DNA of 6,880 nucleotides from Pseudomonadota bacterium (GCA_023389535.1 JAEWEH010000050.1:1-6880), one strand, 5' to 3'. Positions 1 to 6,182 are shown, counted from the first letter of the stretch. Made by a program: numbers and translations. The notes: a model not told the origin generated them from the sequence alone.

Positions 1-534
1 GCTCAGGTCTACGCCCTTGGCCTTCAGGAATTGCTCCATGGAAGCGCGCGTGCCCGAGCCGGGATTGCCCACGTTGAAGCGTTTGCCTTTCAGGTCGTCG
101 AAACCCTTGATGTTCGCTTCTTTGCGAACGACGTAGGTAAAGGGCTCGGGATGCAGCGAAAATACCGAGCGCAGCTTTTTGAATGCGCCGCTATCCTTGA
201 ACTGGCCTTCGCCGTTGTACGCATTGAAGCCGACGTCAGACTGGACTACACCCAGGTCGAGTTCGCCTGCCTTGATGGTATTGACGTTGAAAACGGAGCC
301 GCCTGTCGATTCCACCGAGCAACGCACACCATGCTTGGCGCGATCCTTGTTGACCAAACGGCAGATCGCCCCGCCTGCGGCGTAATATACGCCTGTGACA
401 CCGCCCGTACCGATGCTGACGAACTTTTGCTGCGCCGCAGCCGGCAAGGGCGAGGCCAGAGCGGCGAACATCGCTGCCGCGCCAGCCGTCAGTGCGAGCC
501 GTTTGGCACTGGCTTGCTTGAATAATTTCAACAT
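1..534 (-). CDS. TAXI-family TRAP transporter solute-binding protein, N-terminal half (cut by left edge)
   Basis: Periplasmic receptor that captures a small organic solute and passes it to a fused TRAP membrane subunit, which imports it using an ion gradient. The 178 visible residues begin MLKLFKQ, with a basic start, a hydrophobic stretch and a probable signal-peptidase site after residue 34 (PAAA|QQK). The TAXI signature follows: [14 protein letters not shown] (residues 42-55), then [11 protein letters not shown] (74-84), the segment [10 protein letters not shown] (91-100) and [12 protein letters not shown] (156-167). Family members run to about 320-340 residues, so roughly half is missing past position 1. 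The ATG at 532-534 is fixed by an AAGGAG ribosome site (542-547) seven bases away. It lies 78 bp downstream of the RpiR regulator gene on the same strand, so the regulator probably controls it. The TRAP membrane gene would be expected further left, outside the window. The family is clear; the substrate (glutamate, other carboxylates or something else) cannot be read from this fragment. Confidence 0.92.
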   Translation of the reverse strand, partial: MLKLFKQASAKRLALTAGAAAMFAALASPLPAAAQQKFVSIGTGGVTGVYYAAGGAICRLVNKDRAKHGVRCSVESTGGSVFNVNTIKAGELDLGVVQSDVGFNAYNGEGQFKDSGAFKKLRSVFSLHPEPFTYVVRKEANIKGFDDLKGKRFNVGNPGSGTRASMEQFLKAKGVDLS

Positions 535-569
535 GCAGATTCTCCTTGGGGTCCTTCCCCTGATTATCT

Positions 570-592
570 TGCGCCAGCGGACTACCGGCGCA
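570..592 (-). other. Intercistronic stem-loop between the RpiR and TAXI genes
   Basis: TGCGCC (570-575) and GGCGCA (587-592) form a perfect 6-bp stem around an 11-base loop, in the 78-bp gap between the regulator and the receptor gene. No T-run follows on either strand, so it is not an intrinsic terminator. A structure here could protect the 5' end of a processed receptor mRNA, as occurs in some binding-protein operons, but in GC-rich DNA it may also be chance. Confidence 0.3.
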
Positions 593-612
593 GTACTTAA
601 AACGAGGAGCCT

Positions 613-1530
613 TCAGGGCTTCCCCCGCTGATTCCAATAAGCTTGGTCGTTGCGCAGGCGCTGCTCCACAGCGTCCAGGCGGCCCAACACCCCCTGGCCG
701 CCGATGGCTGCGAACCGCGCGACCAAATGTTCGGCCAAAGCCAAGGGCCCGGCCATGGTATGAAAGAACGATCCGGGCCCCTTGGGCGAGCCCGCGCCAG
801 CGCTGGATTCCGACTGGAACAGCAGCACATGCGCAGCATACAGTGACAGCGGCGCCAAGGCGTCGTCCGTCAACGCGATCAGGACCACCCCACGCCGGGC
901 CGCATCTTGCGCAACGCGCACAGTGGGCGTGGCGTACGGCGCCTGACCGATGGCCACCAGGACATCTCCATCCGCCAGGATTTCCGCTTGTTCGTCCAGT
1001 GTGCCGCCCGCACCATCCAGCAACATGCCATTGCTCTGCACCAGCTGATAGGCATAGCGCATTTGAAACGCCGTACCGAAGCTGGATCGCCACCCCAGGA
1101 AGCCCACCACACGCGCCTGCATCATGGCGCGCGCGGCGGCATCCAGCTGAGCCGGCGTATTGAGCTTGCAGACCGACTGCACCGCCCGGCCTTGCAATTC
1201 CGCCAGCACGTCATGCGCAGGTTGGGCTTTTTTCTTCGAATCCACTGCCTGCAACTTGGCCGCCTTTTGTCGCAACGTGCTTTCGCCCGAGGTCAGCGCC
1301 TGCTGGAAAGGCGCCCGAAAGCTGTCGTAGCTGGCATAGCCCGCCGCCCGCGCCAGACGCAGCATCGTGGCGGGCGATACCGATAAGGCTTGTGCCTGCC
1401 GTCTCATGGACCATAGCCCGACTTCGGCCGGATGGCCGCTGACCCAGCGCGCAGCGCGCTGCAGTTCAGGCGTCAGTTGCGGGAAAACCGCCAGCAACCG
1501 CTCTTGGGGCGTATTTGCCGCAAGCACCAT
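613..1530 (-). CDS. RpiR/MurR-family transcriptional regulator (HTH plus SIS domain)
   Basis: Cytoplasmic DNA-binding regulator of 305 residues, a normal length for the family. The N-terminal HTH_6 domain covers about residues 8-85, with its recognition region around LSVSPATMLRLARAAGYASY (49-68). A C-terminal SIS (sugar isomerase-like) ligand domain covers about 115-275, including VVGFLGWRSSFGTAFQMRY (141-159) and DGDVLVAIGQAPYATPTV (187-204). SIS domains in this family usually sense phosphorylated sugars or related acids. The ATG at 1528-1530 is the only reasonable start, because an in-frame ATG nine codons upstream runs into TGA after three codons. Its ribosome site is weak. The gene is divergent from the GGDEF-EAL gene and sits directly upstream of a TAXI receptor gene, so control of that TRAP operon and of itself is the simplest reading. 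The effector is unknown. Confidence 0.93.
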   Translation of the reverse strand: MVLAANTPQERLLAVFPQLTPELQRAARWVSGHPAEVGLWSMRRQAQALSVSPATMLRLARAAGYASYDSFRAPFQQALTSGESTLRQKAAKLQAVDSKKKAQPAHDVLAELQGRAVQSVCKLNTPAQLDAAARAMMQARVVGFLGWRSSFGTAFQMRYAYQLVQSNGMLLDGAGGTLDEQAEILADGDVLVAIGQAPYATPTVRVAQDAARRGVVLIALTDDALAPLSLYAAHVLLFQSESSAGAGSPKGPGSFFHTMAGPLALAEHLVARFAAIGGQGVLGRLDAVEQRLRNDQAYWNQRGKP

Positions 1531-1557
1531 GGCAGCCGTCCGTCGTCAAAAAAACAT

Positions 1558-1587
1558 ATGCTACATCTAATTTCAATTTTGAAACAA
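1558..1587 (-). promoter_or_regulatory. Candidate promoter for the RpiR gene
   Basis: Read on the minus strand, TTGTTT (1582-1587) and TAGCAT (1558-1563) are 18 bases apart and would start RNA near 1551, giving a leader of about 20 bases to the ATG at 1530. Both boxes are weak matches to the sigma70 consensus. The placement is supported by the local AT-richness in an otherwise GC-rich region and by the inverted repeat lying inside the spacer. Confidence 0.35.
1571..1584. promoter_or_regulatory. Inverted repeat TTTCAA-TT-TTGAAA, candidate operator
   Basis: Two perfect 6-base arms (1571-1576 and 1579-1584) are separated by TT. A further TTTCA (1593-1597) restores the same half-site on the other side, so half-sites alternate TTTCA, TGAAA, TTTCA across 27 bp. 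The repeat lies between the proposed -35 and -10 boxes of the RpiR gene, where a bound regulator would block transcription. Autoregulation by the adjacent RpiR protein is inference from position and symmetry. Confidence 0.4.
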
Positions 1588-1653
1588 ACGTTTTTCATCG
1601 GGGTTTGCCCTAGCTACGGCTACTTCGAACCCTTGCCCGGACCGATGTGCCGC

Positions 1654-1682
1654 TTGACGAATCCCTGACACGCTTCTACGAT
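1654..1682 (+). promoter_or_regulatory. Sigma70-type promoter for the GGDEF-EAL gene
   Basis: TTGACG (1654-1659; five of six consensus bases) is followed by a 17-base spacer and TACGAT (1677-1682; four of six). RNA would start near 1689, giving a leader of about 95 bases to the ATG at 1784 or about 11 bases to the alternative ATG at 1700. It is the best promoter match seen between 1531 and 1783. Confidence 0.5.
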
Positions 1683-1783
1683 GCGACGAGATCATTGAAA
1701 TGCGATTGATGTTGCCAGTCTGTTCCCTTTGCCGTAATGCGTATCCCGCGTCGGACGGCACTCAACCGAGACACACCCAGGCC

Positions 1784-3733
1784 ATGAGCACCGGAACACG
1801 ACCCCGCCAAAGACTCAGCCTTGCACGAATCGCCACCTTGCCCCTGATCGCGGTGCTGCTTGCTCCTGCGGTCAAGGCGGAATCGCAGCCCCTGGCCCCG
1901 CCCCGCTACGACGACTTGCCCGCTTCTTTTTGGTGGAGCATGGGCGCGCTTGCCGTGCTGCTCGCGCTGGCGCTTGTATTCGCCGCCGCGCTCATGCTGC
2001 GGCTGAACCGCCAGGCAAAGGCCTTGAAGGCCAGCGAAAACCGGTTGAACACTATCCTGGACAGCGTGGACGCCCACATCTACATCAAAGACCAGAACTT
2101 GAAATACCGGTACGTCAACCGCAAGCGTTGCGAGTATTTCGGCTTGCGGCCAGGCGACATCATCGGGCGCCAGGACCAGGACTTCTTCAATGGCCCCGCG
2201 CTTGCTCAAGTACAAAAGAACGACTTGCGGGTCATCAATCGGGGCGAACGTGTCGCCGAGGAAGAAGAAGGCGCCATGGGCAAGGGCGGACCCGCCGAAG
2301 TCTTTTTTTCCATCAAGATTCCACTGCGTGACGCACAAGGAACCGTCGATTCCCTCTGCGGCATTTCCACCGACATTACTCAGCATAAGGCGGCCCAGCG
2401 CACGGCCCACCGGCTGGCATTCTATGACCCCCTGACCGAACTGCCGAACCGACGCCTGCTGATCGAAAGAATGGACCATACCCGCGAAGCCGTCCGCAAA
2501 AGCGGTTTATTCGGGGCCGTGCTGCTGATAGATCTGGATAACTTCAAGCGCGTCAACGATGCTCGCGGCCACGCGGCGGGCGATACGATGTTGCGCGACA
2601 CCGCCCAACGCCTGCTGAACATCGCGCCATCCGGCGCCACGGTGGCGCGTATCGGCGGGGACGAATTCGCCGTCCTGCTGGAACGGCTGGGGCATACCGC
2701 CGATGACAGCGCCCGCAAAGCCATCACCATTGCCGAACAGCTGCGCAATGCGCTGGAACAATCGCTGCATATCGAAGGACATCCGATCTTTTCGGGCGGC
2801 AGCATAGGCCTTACATTGCTGCGCCCGGACGACAAATCCACCGAGGACATATTGCGCGAGGCGGATACGGCCATGCACCGATCGAAAGAATCCGGCCGCA
2901 ACCGGGTCGCCTTTTTCGAGGCCAGCATGCAGGCCGGCATGGAAGAAAAGCTGACGCTGGAGCAAGACCTGGTGCTGGCGATAGGTACCGAGCAGTTGCG
3001 CATGGCGATACAACCGCAGTTCGACCACCTGCACCGGCCGGTGGGCGCCGAACTGCTCATACGCTGGCAACACCCTACCCAAGGCCCGATTCCGCCCGGG
3101 CGCTTCATCCCCATTGCCGAAGAAACCAGCATCATCCAGCGGATAGGCGACTGGGTATTGCAGCAGGCATGCCTTACCCTGCTGGAACTGGATGCGGCCG
3201 GGCAAACCTATCCGTTGTCCGTCAATGTCAGCCCGCGCCAATTCCACCAGCATGATTTCACCAGCAGGGTGCGCGACATCCTGCAGGAAACCGGCGCTCC
3301 GCCCGATCGCCTGGTATTCGAGGTCACCGAGGGCGTACTGATCGAAGATATCCAGGGAGCCATCGATCGCATGACGGAATTGCGCAAACTGGGGATACGT
3401 TTCTCGATCGACGACTTTGGCACCGGCTATTCCAACCTGACCAGCCTCAAGCGCTTCCCCTTATACGAACTGAAGATCGACAAAAGCTTTCTGCATGACA
3501 CCCCCTGTGATGCAGACAATGCCGCCATCATCAAACTGATCCTGGCCATGGCAAAGCAGTTGCACTTGAAGGTCGTCGCGGAAGGCGTCGAATCGCACGA
3601 GCAGGCGAAATTCCTGATCCGCCATGGCTGCGATTCCATGCAGGGCTACCTGTTCGCCAAGCCGATGCCGCTGGCACAATGGCTTGATATCAGCGCGTCC
3701 GACCGCGCGCCGGCCGCGTCCGCGGCATCTTAG
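1784..3733 (+). CDS. Membrane-anchored PAS-GGDEF-EAL cyclic-di-GMP enzyme
   Basis: Predicted to make and/or degrade the second messenger c-di-GMP at the inner membrane. The 649 residues from this start comprise a signal-peptide-like N-terminus (1-32, ending AVKA|ES), a short external stretch, a membrane helix (about 49-72), a PAS domain (about 85-200, with IYIKDQNLKYRYVN), a GGDEF domain (about 208-378) and an EAL domain (about 395-635). GGDEF (291-295) and the upstream DLDNFKRVND motif are intact, so cyclase activity is plausible. The RxxD inhibitory site is absent (PSGA instead). The EAL motif reads ELL, but the metal and catalytic residues are present: E423, N481, E513, D543, D544, K564 and E600. 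The protein may therefore be bifunctional, with the PAS domain switching the balance. An ATG at 1700 would add 28 residues. I prefer 1784 because it gives a normal signal peptide (MSTGTRPRQRLSLARI...), but neither start has a strong ribosome site. The gene stands alone, convergent with the Cys-rich gene 30 bp away. Confidence 0.93.
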   Translation: MSTGTRPRQRLSLARIATLPLIAVLLAPAVKAESQPLAPPRYDDLPASFWWSMGALAVLLALALVFAAALMLRLNRQAKALKASENRLNTILDSVDAHIYIKDQNLKYRYVNRKRCEYFGLRPGDIIGRQDQDFFNGPALAQVQKNDLRVINRGERVAEEEEGAMGKGGPAEVFFSIKIPLRDAQGTVDSLCGISTDITQHKAAQRTAHRLAFYDPLTELPNRRLLIERMDHTREAVRKSGLFGAVLLIDLDNFKRVNDARGHAAGDTMLRDTAQRLLNIAPSGATVARIGGDEFAVLLERLGHTADDSARKAITIAEQLRNALEQSLHIEGHPIFSGGSIGLTLLRPDDKSTEDILREADTAMHRSKESGRNRVAFFEASMQAGMEEKLTLEQDLVLAIGTEQLRMAIQPQFDHLHRPVGAELLIRWQHPTQGPIPPGRFIPIAEETSIIQRIGDWVLQQACLTLLELDAAGQTYPLSVNVSPRQFHQHDFTSRVRDILQETGAPPDRLVFEVTEGVLIEDIQGAIDRMTELRKLGIRFSIDDFGTGYSNLTSLKRFPLYELKIDKSFLHDTPCDADNAAIIKLILAMAKQLHLKVVAEGVESHEQAKFLIRHGCDSMQGYLFAKPMPLAQWLDISASDRAPAASAAS

Positions 3734-3763
3734 GGACCCCGCTCCGGACATCAGGCGGGTTCT

Positions 3764-3997
3764 TCAGGCGCGGTCACGCAGTTCGGTAACACCGCGCTGT
3801 TCGGCGCAGTGATTGCAACAATACATCGCGCCCTCCTTCTCCAGCCCATGCCCGATGATCTTCATGCCGCAGTGCGCACATTCGGGCGCCAATGTATGGA
3901 TAGCGCATTCGAAGCTGTCGAAAGTGTGCGTGCGTCCCTCTTTCGTAACCTGGAAGGCCTTGTCATATTCGTTCCCGCAGGCATCGCATTTACCCAT
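3764..3997 (-). CDS. Small Cys-rich metallothionein-like zinc-binding protein
   Basis: A 77-residue cytoplasmic protein with eight cysteines and five histidines. CDAC (4-7) forms one knuckle. After THTFDSFECAIH (23-34) come CAHC (40-43), IIGHG (47-51) and YCCNHCAE (59-66). The last motif resembles the YCCEACA segment of cyanobacterial SmtA metallothionein, and relatives are, as I recall, assigned to the prokaryotic metallothionein family or left hypothetical. It probably binds one or more zinc ions through its CxxC, CxHC and CCxxC groups, as a buffer or metal-dependent adaptor. The start at 3997 is set by an AAGGAG site six bases upstream. Longer readings to 4114 would cross the hairpin and lack a ribosome site. 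It is the gene downstream of the ZIP transporter on the same strand, which supports a role in zinc handling. Met45 follows Cys43-Gly44, where my recollection (low certainty) is that relatives often have a third cysteine. Confidence 0.85.
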   Translation of the reverse strand: MGKCDACGNEYDKAFQVTKEGRTHTFDSFECAIHTLAPECAHCGMKIIGHGLEKEGAMYCCNHCAEQRGVTELRDRA

Positions 3998-4003
3998 GTC
4001 GAA

Positions 4004-4009
4004 CTCCTT
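4004..4009 (-). promoter_or_regulatory. Strong ribosome binding site for the Cys-rich gene
   Basis: AAGGAG on the minus strand lies six bases before the ATG at 3995-3997 and is preceded by a run of A. It decides the start of the small protein against the in-frame upstream ATG codons. It lies about 13 bases after the T-run of the hairpin at 4022-4046. Confidence 0.8.
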
Positions 4010-4021
4010 TTTTCGAGGCTT

Positions 4022-4046
4022 GAAAAATGCCGCGCTTAGGCGGCAT
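4022..4046 (-). terminator. Intrinsic-terminator-like hairpin between the ZIP and Cys-rich genes
   Basis: On the minus strand ATGCCGC (4046-4040) pairs perfectly with GCGGCAT (4033-4027) around a 6-base loop, followed by TTTTC (4026-4022). The plus strand has no T-run after the stem, so it works in one direction only. It can end the ZIP transcript. Because it sits just ahead of the next gene's ribosome site, it would also limit read-through into the Cys-rich gene. The T-run is short, so termination is likely partial. Confidence 0.6.
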
Positions 4047-4079
4047 GGCCAACGCGTGCGCAGCAAGCTGCATGCCGTC
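4039..4079 (-). other. Possible antiterminator arm overlapping the hairpin at 4022-4046
   Basis: CGGCATG (4041-4047) is exactly complementary to CATGCCG (4071-4077). A G-T wobble (4040/4078) and a G-C pair (4039/4079) extend the helix. It would use the same bases (4040-4046) as the first arm of the terminator hairpin, so the two structures exclude each other. A second GCATGCC copy at 4090-4096 could substitute for the distal arm. The pairing is visible; a regulatory function is inference, and short GC-rich repeats can arise by chance. Confidence 0.25.
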
Positions 4080-4110
4080 GCGTGCGGCCGCATGCCATCC
4101 GTGCCGGGCA

Positions 4111-4983
4111 TCACCCCAAGGCGGTGTCCAGGAACATCATGAGCACGAAACCGACCATCAGCCCAACGGTGGCCGCGGATTCGTGCCCCTGCCTATGCGA
4201 TTCCGGAATGATCTCGTGGCTGATCACAAACAGCATGGCGCCGGCTGCCGCCGCCAAGCCCCAGGGCAACAGTTTGACGGACAGGCCGATGACCGCGACA
4301 CCCAGCACCGACGCCAGCGGTTCAATCAAGCCGGACAGCAAGGCGATGCTTACGGCCAGGCCGCGGCTGTAGCCTACACTGACAAGCGCCAGCGCAACCA
4401 CCAGCCCTTCGGGGATGTCCTGGACGGCGATGCCCGTGGCCAAGGCTCGGGCGCCGACGTCGTCGGCGGCGGCAAAGCCGACGCCTATGGCAAGGCCTTC
4501 CGGGAAATTATGAAGGCAGATGGCCAGCACAAACAGCCATACCCGTTTCAATTTGCGGGCCTGGGATCCTTCCAGCCCTTTCACAAAGTGTTCATGCGGC
4601 ATCATGCGATCCATCAGCAACAAGGCCAGCGCGCCCAGCAAGATACCGCCGCCCACTACTGCGCTGGCCCGCCACGGCCCCTGGGACTCTGCGGCGGCCA
4701 GCGCCGGGATGATCAGCGAAAAGGAACTGGCCGCCAGCATGACGCCCGCGCCAAAGCCCAGCATGGCGTCGCTCGCACGCTGGGACAGCCGCAGCGTCGA
4801 CACAATCGGCAAGGTGCCCAGAGTGGTGGCAGTGGCGGCCACAACGCCCCACAGCAGGGCGCCCTGCAGCTTGGCGTCGCCCGCGGCGCGCGCATATAGG
4901 TGGACGAACAGCAAGATCGCGATGCTGGAGAAGATCAACAGCCCGACGGTATAGCGCGGCTGAGATTCGTGTGCGTTTTCCAC
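4111..4983 (-). CDS. ZIP-family divalent metal (zinc) transporter, BbZIP/GufA-like
   Basis: Inner-membrane protein of 290 residues that moves Zn2+ and related divalent metals into the cytoplasm. About eight to nine hydrophobic segments are visible, starting near residues 11-31. The ZIP binuclear metal site is complete: HNFPEG (158-163), QDIPEG (188-193), GLIEPL (218-223) and HEIIPES (256-262). Compared with the Bordetella bronchiseptica ZIP structure as I recall it, its M99, H177, N178, E181, Q207, D208, E211 and E240 correspond to M82, H158, N159, E162, Q188, D189, E192 and E221 here. The C-terminus (TVGLMVGFVLMMFLDTALG) is nearly identical. A His-containing loop (PHEHF, 129-133) lies before the HNFPEG helix. 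Translation starts at a GTG (4981-4983) with a weak ribosome site. The ATG at 5000 is out of frame and stops after five codons. The Cys-rich gene follows 113 bp downstream, after a terminator-like hairpin. Confidence 0.95.
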   Translation of the reverse strand: MENAHESQPRYTVGLLIFSSIAILLFVHLYARAAGDAKLQGALLWGVVAATATTLGTLPIVSTLRLSQRASDAMLGFGAGVMLAASSFSLIIPALAAAESQGPWRASAVVGGGILLGALALLLMDRMMPHEHFVKGLEGSQARKLKRVWLFVLAICLHNFPEGLAIGVGFAAADDVGARALATGIAVQDIPEGLVVALALVSVGYSRGLAVSIALLSGLIEPLASVLGVAVIGLSVKLLPWGLAAAAGAMLFVISHEIIPESHRQGHESAATVGLMVGFVLMMFLDTALG

Positions 4984-5008
4984 TACAGGACTGATTCCAT
5001 ATTGATGA

Positions 5009-5024
5009 AAGTCATATATAACTT
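5009..5024. promoter_or_regulatory. 16-bp near-perfect palindrome upstream of the ZIP gene, candidate metalloregulator operator
   Basis: AAGTCATATATAACTT has seven of eight base pairs symmetric; only C5013/A5020 breaks it. It contains TATATA, which could serve as the -10 box of the ZIP gene, with RNA starting about 20 bases before the GTG at 4983. The arms GTCATA/TATAAC resemble the GTTATA/TATAAC arms of Zur boxes known in other proteobacteria, but the half-site spacing here differs by one base from the usual odd-centred box. It lies about 80 bp before the divergent Bug gene and could affect that gene too. I found no convincing -35/-10 pair for the Bug gene in 4984-5102. Confidence 0.4.
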
Positions 5025-5102
5025 AGTTTTTATTCGTTTGAGTTTAAAGCCGCCACTGATAACCTGCCGATTTACCCTCTATTGACCAAGGCTTAGATTC
5101 AC

Positions 5103-6104
5103 ATGGCGGCTTCCATTTTTGCGCGATTCAATACTTTTTCCCGGCTGACGAAGGCGCTGGCGCTAAGTGCCAGCCTCGCCGCAGCACCTGCCATCGCTGC
5201 CGAATGGCCCGAACATCCCATCACCATGCTCATGGGCTTCCCCGCGGGTTCTGGCGTGGACGTGATTGCGCGCGGCATACAGGAACCGCTGCAGCAAGCA
5301 CTCGGCGTGCCCGTGATCATCGACTACCGTTCAGGGGCGGGCGGCAACCTGGCCTCGGCCGCCGTGGCGCGGGCCAAACCCGACGGCTATACGATCTTGC
5401 TGGGCACGGCGGCTACGCACGGCATCAACCCCGCAATCTATAAAGAACTGCCCTTCGACGCGGAAGAAGACTTCACCCCCATCGCGCCCCTGGTGGATGT
5501 GTCGAATGTCCTGACGATCAATCCGAAGGTCATCAATGTCAATACACTGGAAGAATTCATTGCCGAGGTCAAGGCCAACCCCAACAAGTACAATTTCGCT
5601 TCTACTGGCGTGGGCACCGGCACACAACTGGCATTTGAAGAATTCAACGCACGCGCCGGCCTCAAAATGGTCCATGTGCCCTACAAAGGCGGCCCCGAGG
5701 CGCTGCAGTCCGTAGTCAAGGGCGAGACCTGCTGCATCTTCAACCAGGTTCAGACGGTTCTGGGCCAGTATAAGGCCGGCACGGTGCGTCTTCTGGGCGT
5801 TTCCACCGCCAAGCGCATAGAGGTCGTCAAAGAAGTTCCCACGATAGCGGAAAGCGGGCTGCCCGGCTTCGACAGCTACATCTGGTTCGGGCTGTTTGGC
5901 CCCAAGGGCATGGACCCGGCCCTGGTCGAGAAAATCAATGCCGCCGCCAGCAAGGCCGTACAGCAACCTGAAGTGGCGCAGCGGCTGACGACCACGGGCA
6001 ATACCATCCATGTCTCGTCAGCGGAAAAATTCCGCCAGACGGTGCACCAGAACCGTCAGAAATGGGCGCAAGTCGTGGCCGAAGCCGGCCTGACGCCGCA
6101 ATAA
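5103..6104 (+). CDS. Bug/TctC-family periplasmic solute-binding protein (tripartite tricarboxylate transporter type)
   Basis: Periplasmic receptor of 333 residues, normal for the family. It binds a carboxylate-type ligand for a TctAB membrane pair or acts in sensing. A signal peptide covers residues 1-33 (cleavage AIAA|EWP). Family landmarks follow: ITMLMGFPAGSGVDVIAR (40-57), the start of the ligand pocket; DYRSGAGGNLASAAVARAKP (74-93); DGYTILLGTAATHGINPAIY (94-113); and VPYKGGPEALQ (192-202). The only cysteines in the mature protein are adjacent, C210-C211. No TctA or TctB gene lies nearby, as is common for the many orphan Bug proteins in Bordetella relatives. The ATG at 5103 gives a normal signal peptide, although its ribosome site is weak (AAGG about 12 bases upstream). 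The gene ends in its own terminator, so it is probably monocistronic. The ligand cannot be named from sequence. Confidence 0.95.
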   Translation: MAASIFARFNTFSRLTKALALSASLAAAPAIAAEWPEHPITMLMGFPAGSGVDVIARGIQEPLQQALGVPVIIDYRSGAGGNLASAAVARAKPDGYTILLGTAATHGINPAIYKELPFDAEEDFTPIAPLVDVSNVLTINPKVINVNTLEEFIAEVKANPNKYNFASTGVGTGTQLAFEEFNARAGLKMVHVPYKGGPEALQSVVKGETCCIFNQVQTVLGQYKAGTVRLLGVSTAKRIEVVKEVPTIAESGLPGFDSYIWFGLFGPKGMDPALVEKINAAASKAVQQPEVAQRLTTTGNTIHVSSAEKFRQTVHQNRQKWAQVVAEAGLTPQ

Positions 6105-6146
6105 GCTTCACCCCTATGCGGACGCCGGGCCTCGCCAGGCATGCAC

Positions 6147-6182
6147 ACAGCAGCGATAGCCGTGGTTATCGCTGCTGTTTTT
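6147..6182 (+). terminator. Strong intrinsic terminator of the Bug gene
   Basis: CAGCAGCGATA (6148-6158) pairs perfectly with TATCGCTGCTG (6167-6177) around an 8-base loop; an A-T pair (6147/6178) extends it and the run TTTTT (6178-6182) follows. It starts 43 bases after the stop codon at 6102-6104. On the minus strand the stem is followed by mixed sequence rather than T, so it does not clearly serve the convergent ABC gene, for which I see no terminator. Confidence 0.87.

Noticed and set aside
236..1093. Minus-strand open frame of 285 codons spanning the TAXI-RpiR junction
   Set aside because: It runs in a different frame from both recognised genes, and its product looks like Arg/Gly-rich noise.
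1700..1783. Upstream ATG at 1700 for the GGDEF-EAL protein
   Set aside because: It would put 28 extra, unconvincing residues before a normal signal peptide. Not excluded, since it has a weak GACGAG-like site and the promoter at 1654-1682 could serve either start.
1676..2479. Minus-strand open frame of 267 codons over the PAS/GGDEF coding region
   Set aside because: It has no recognisable domain and overlaps the clear PAS-GGDEF gene in an antisense frame; no supporting ribosome site.
2422..3253. Two antisense frames over the GGDEF-EAL gene (2422-3135 and 2507-3253)
   Set aside because: Low-complexity products with no domains; the sense frame carries complete catalytic motifs.
3998..4114. N-terminal extension of the Cys-rich protein starting at 4114
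   Set aside because: The added residues run through the terminator-like hairpin and lack a ribosome site, whereas the ATG at 3997 has AAGGAG at ideal spacing.
4027..4899. Long plus-strand open frame of 290 codons opposite the ZIP gene
   Set aside because: Its translation is rich in Gln, Gly, His and Arg with no domain, and it lies wholly over the well-supported ZIP gene. It is a GC-rich shadow frame.
4984..5002. ATG at 5000 (minus strand) as an upstream start or leader peptide for ZIP
   Set aside because: It is out of frame with ZIP and stops after five codons, overlapping the GTG start by chance of sequence; there is no ribosome site to support translation.
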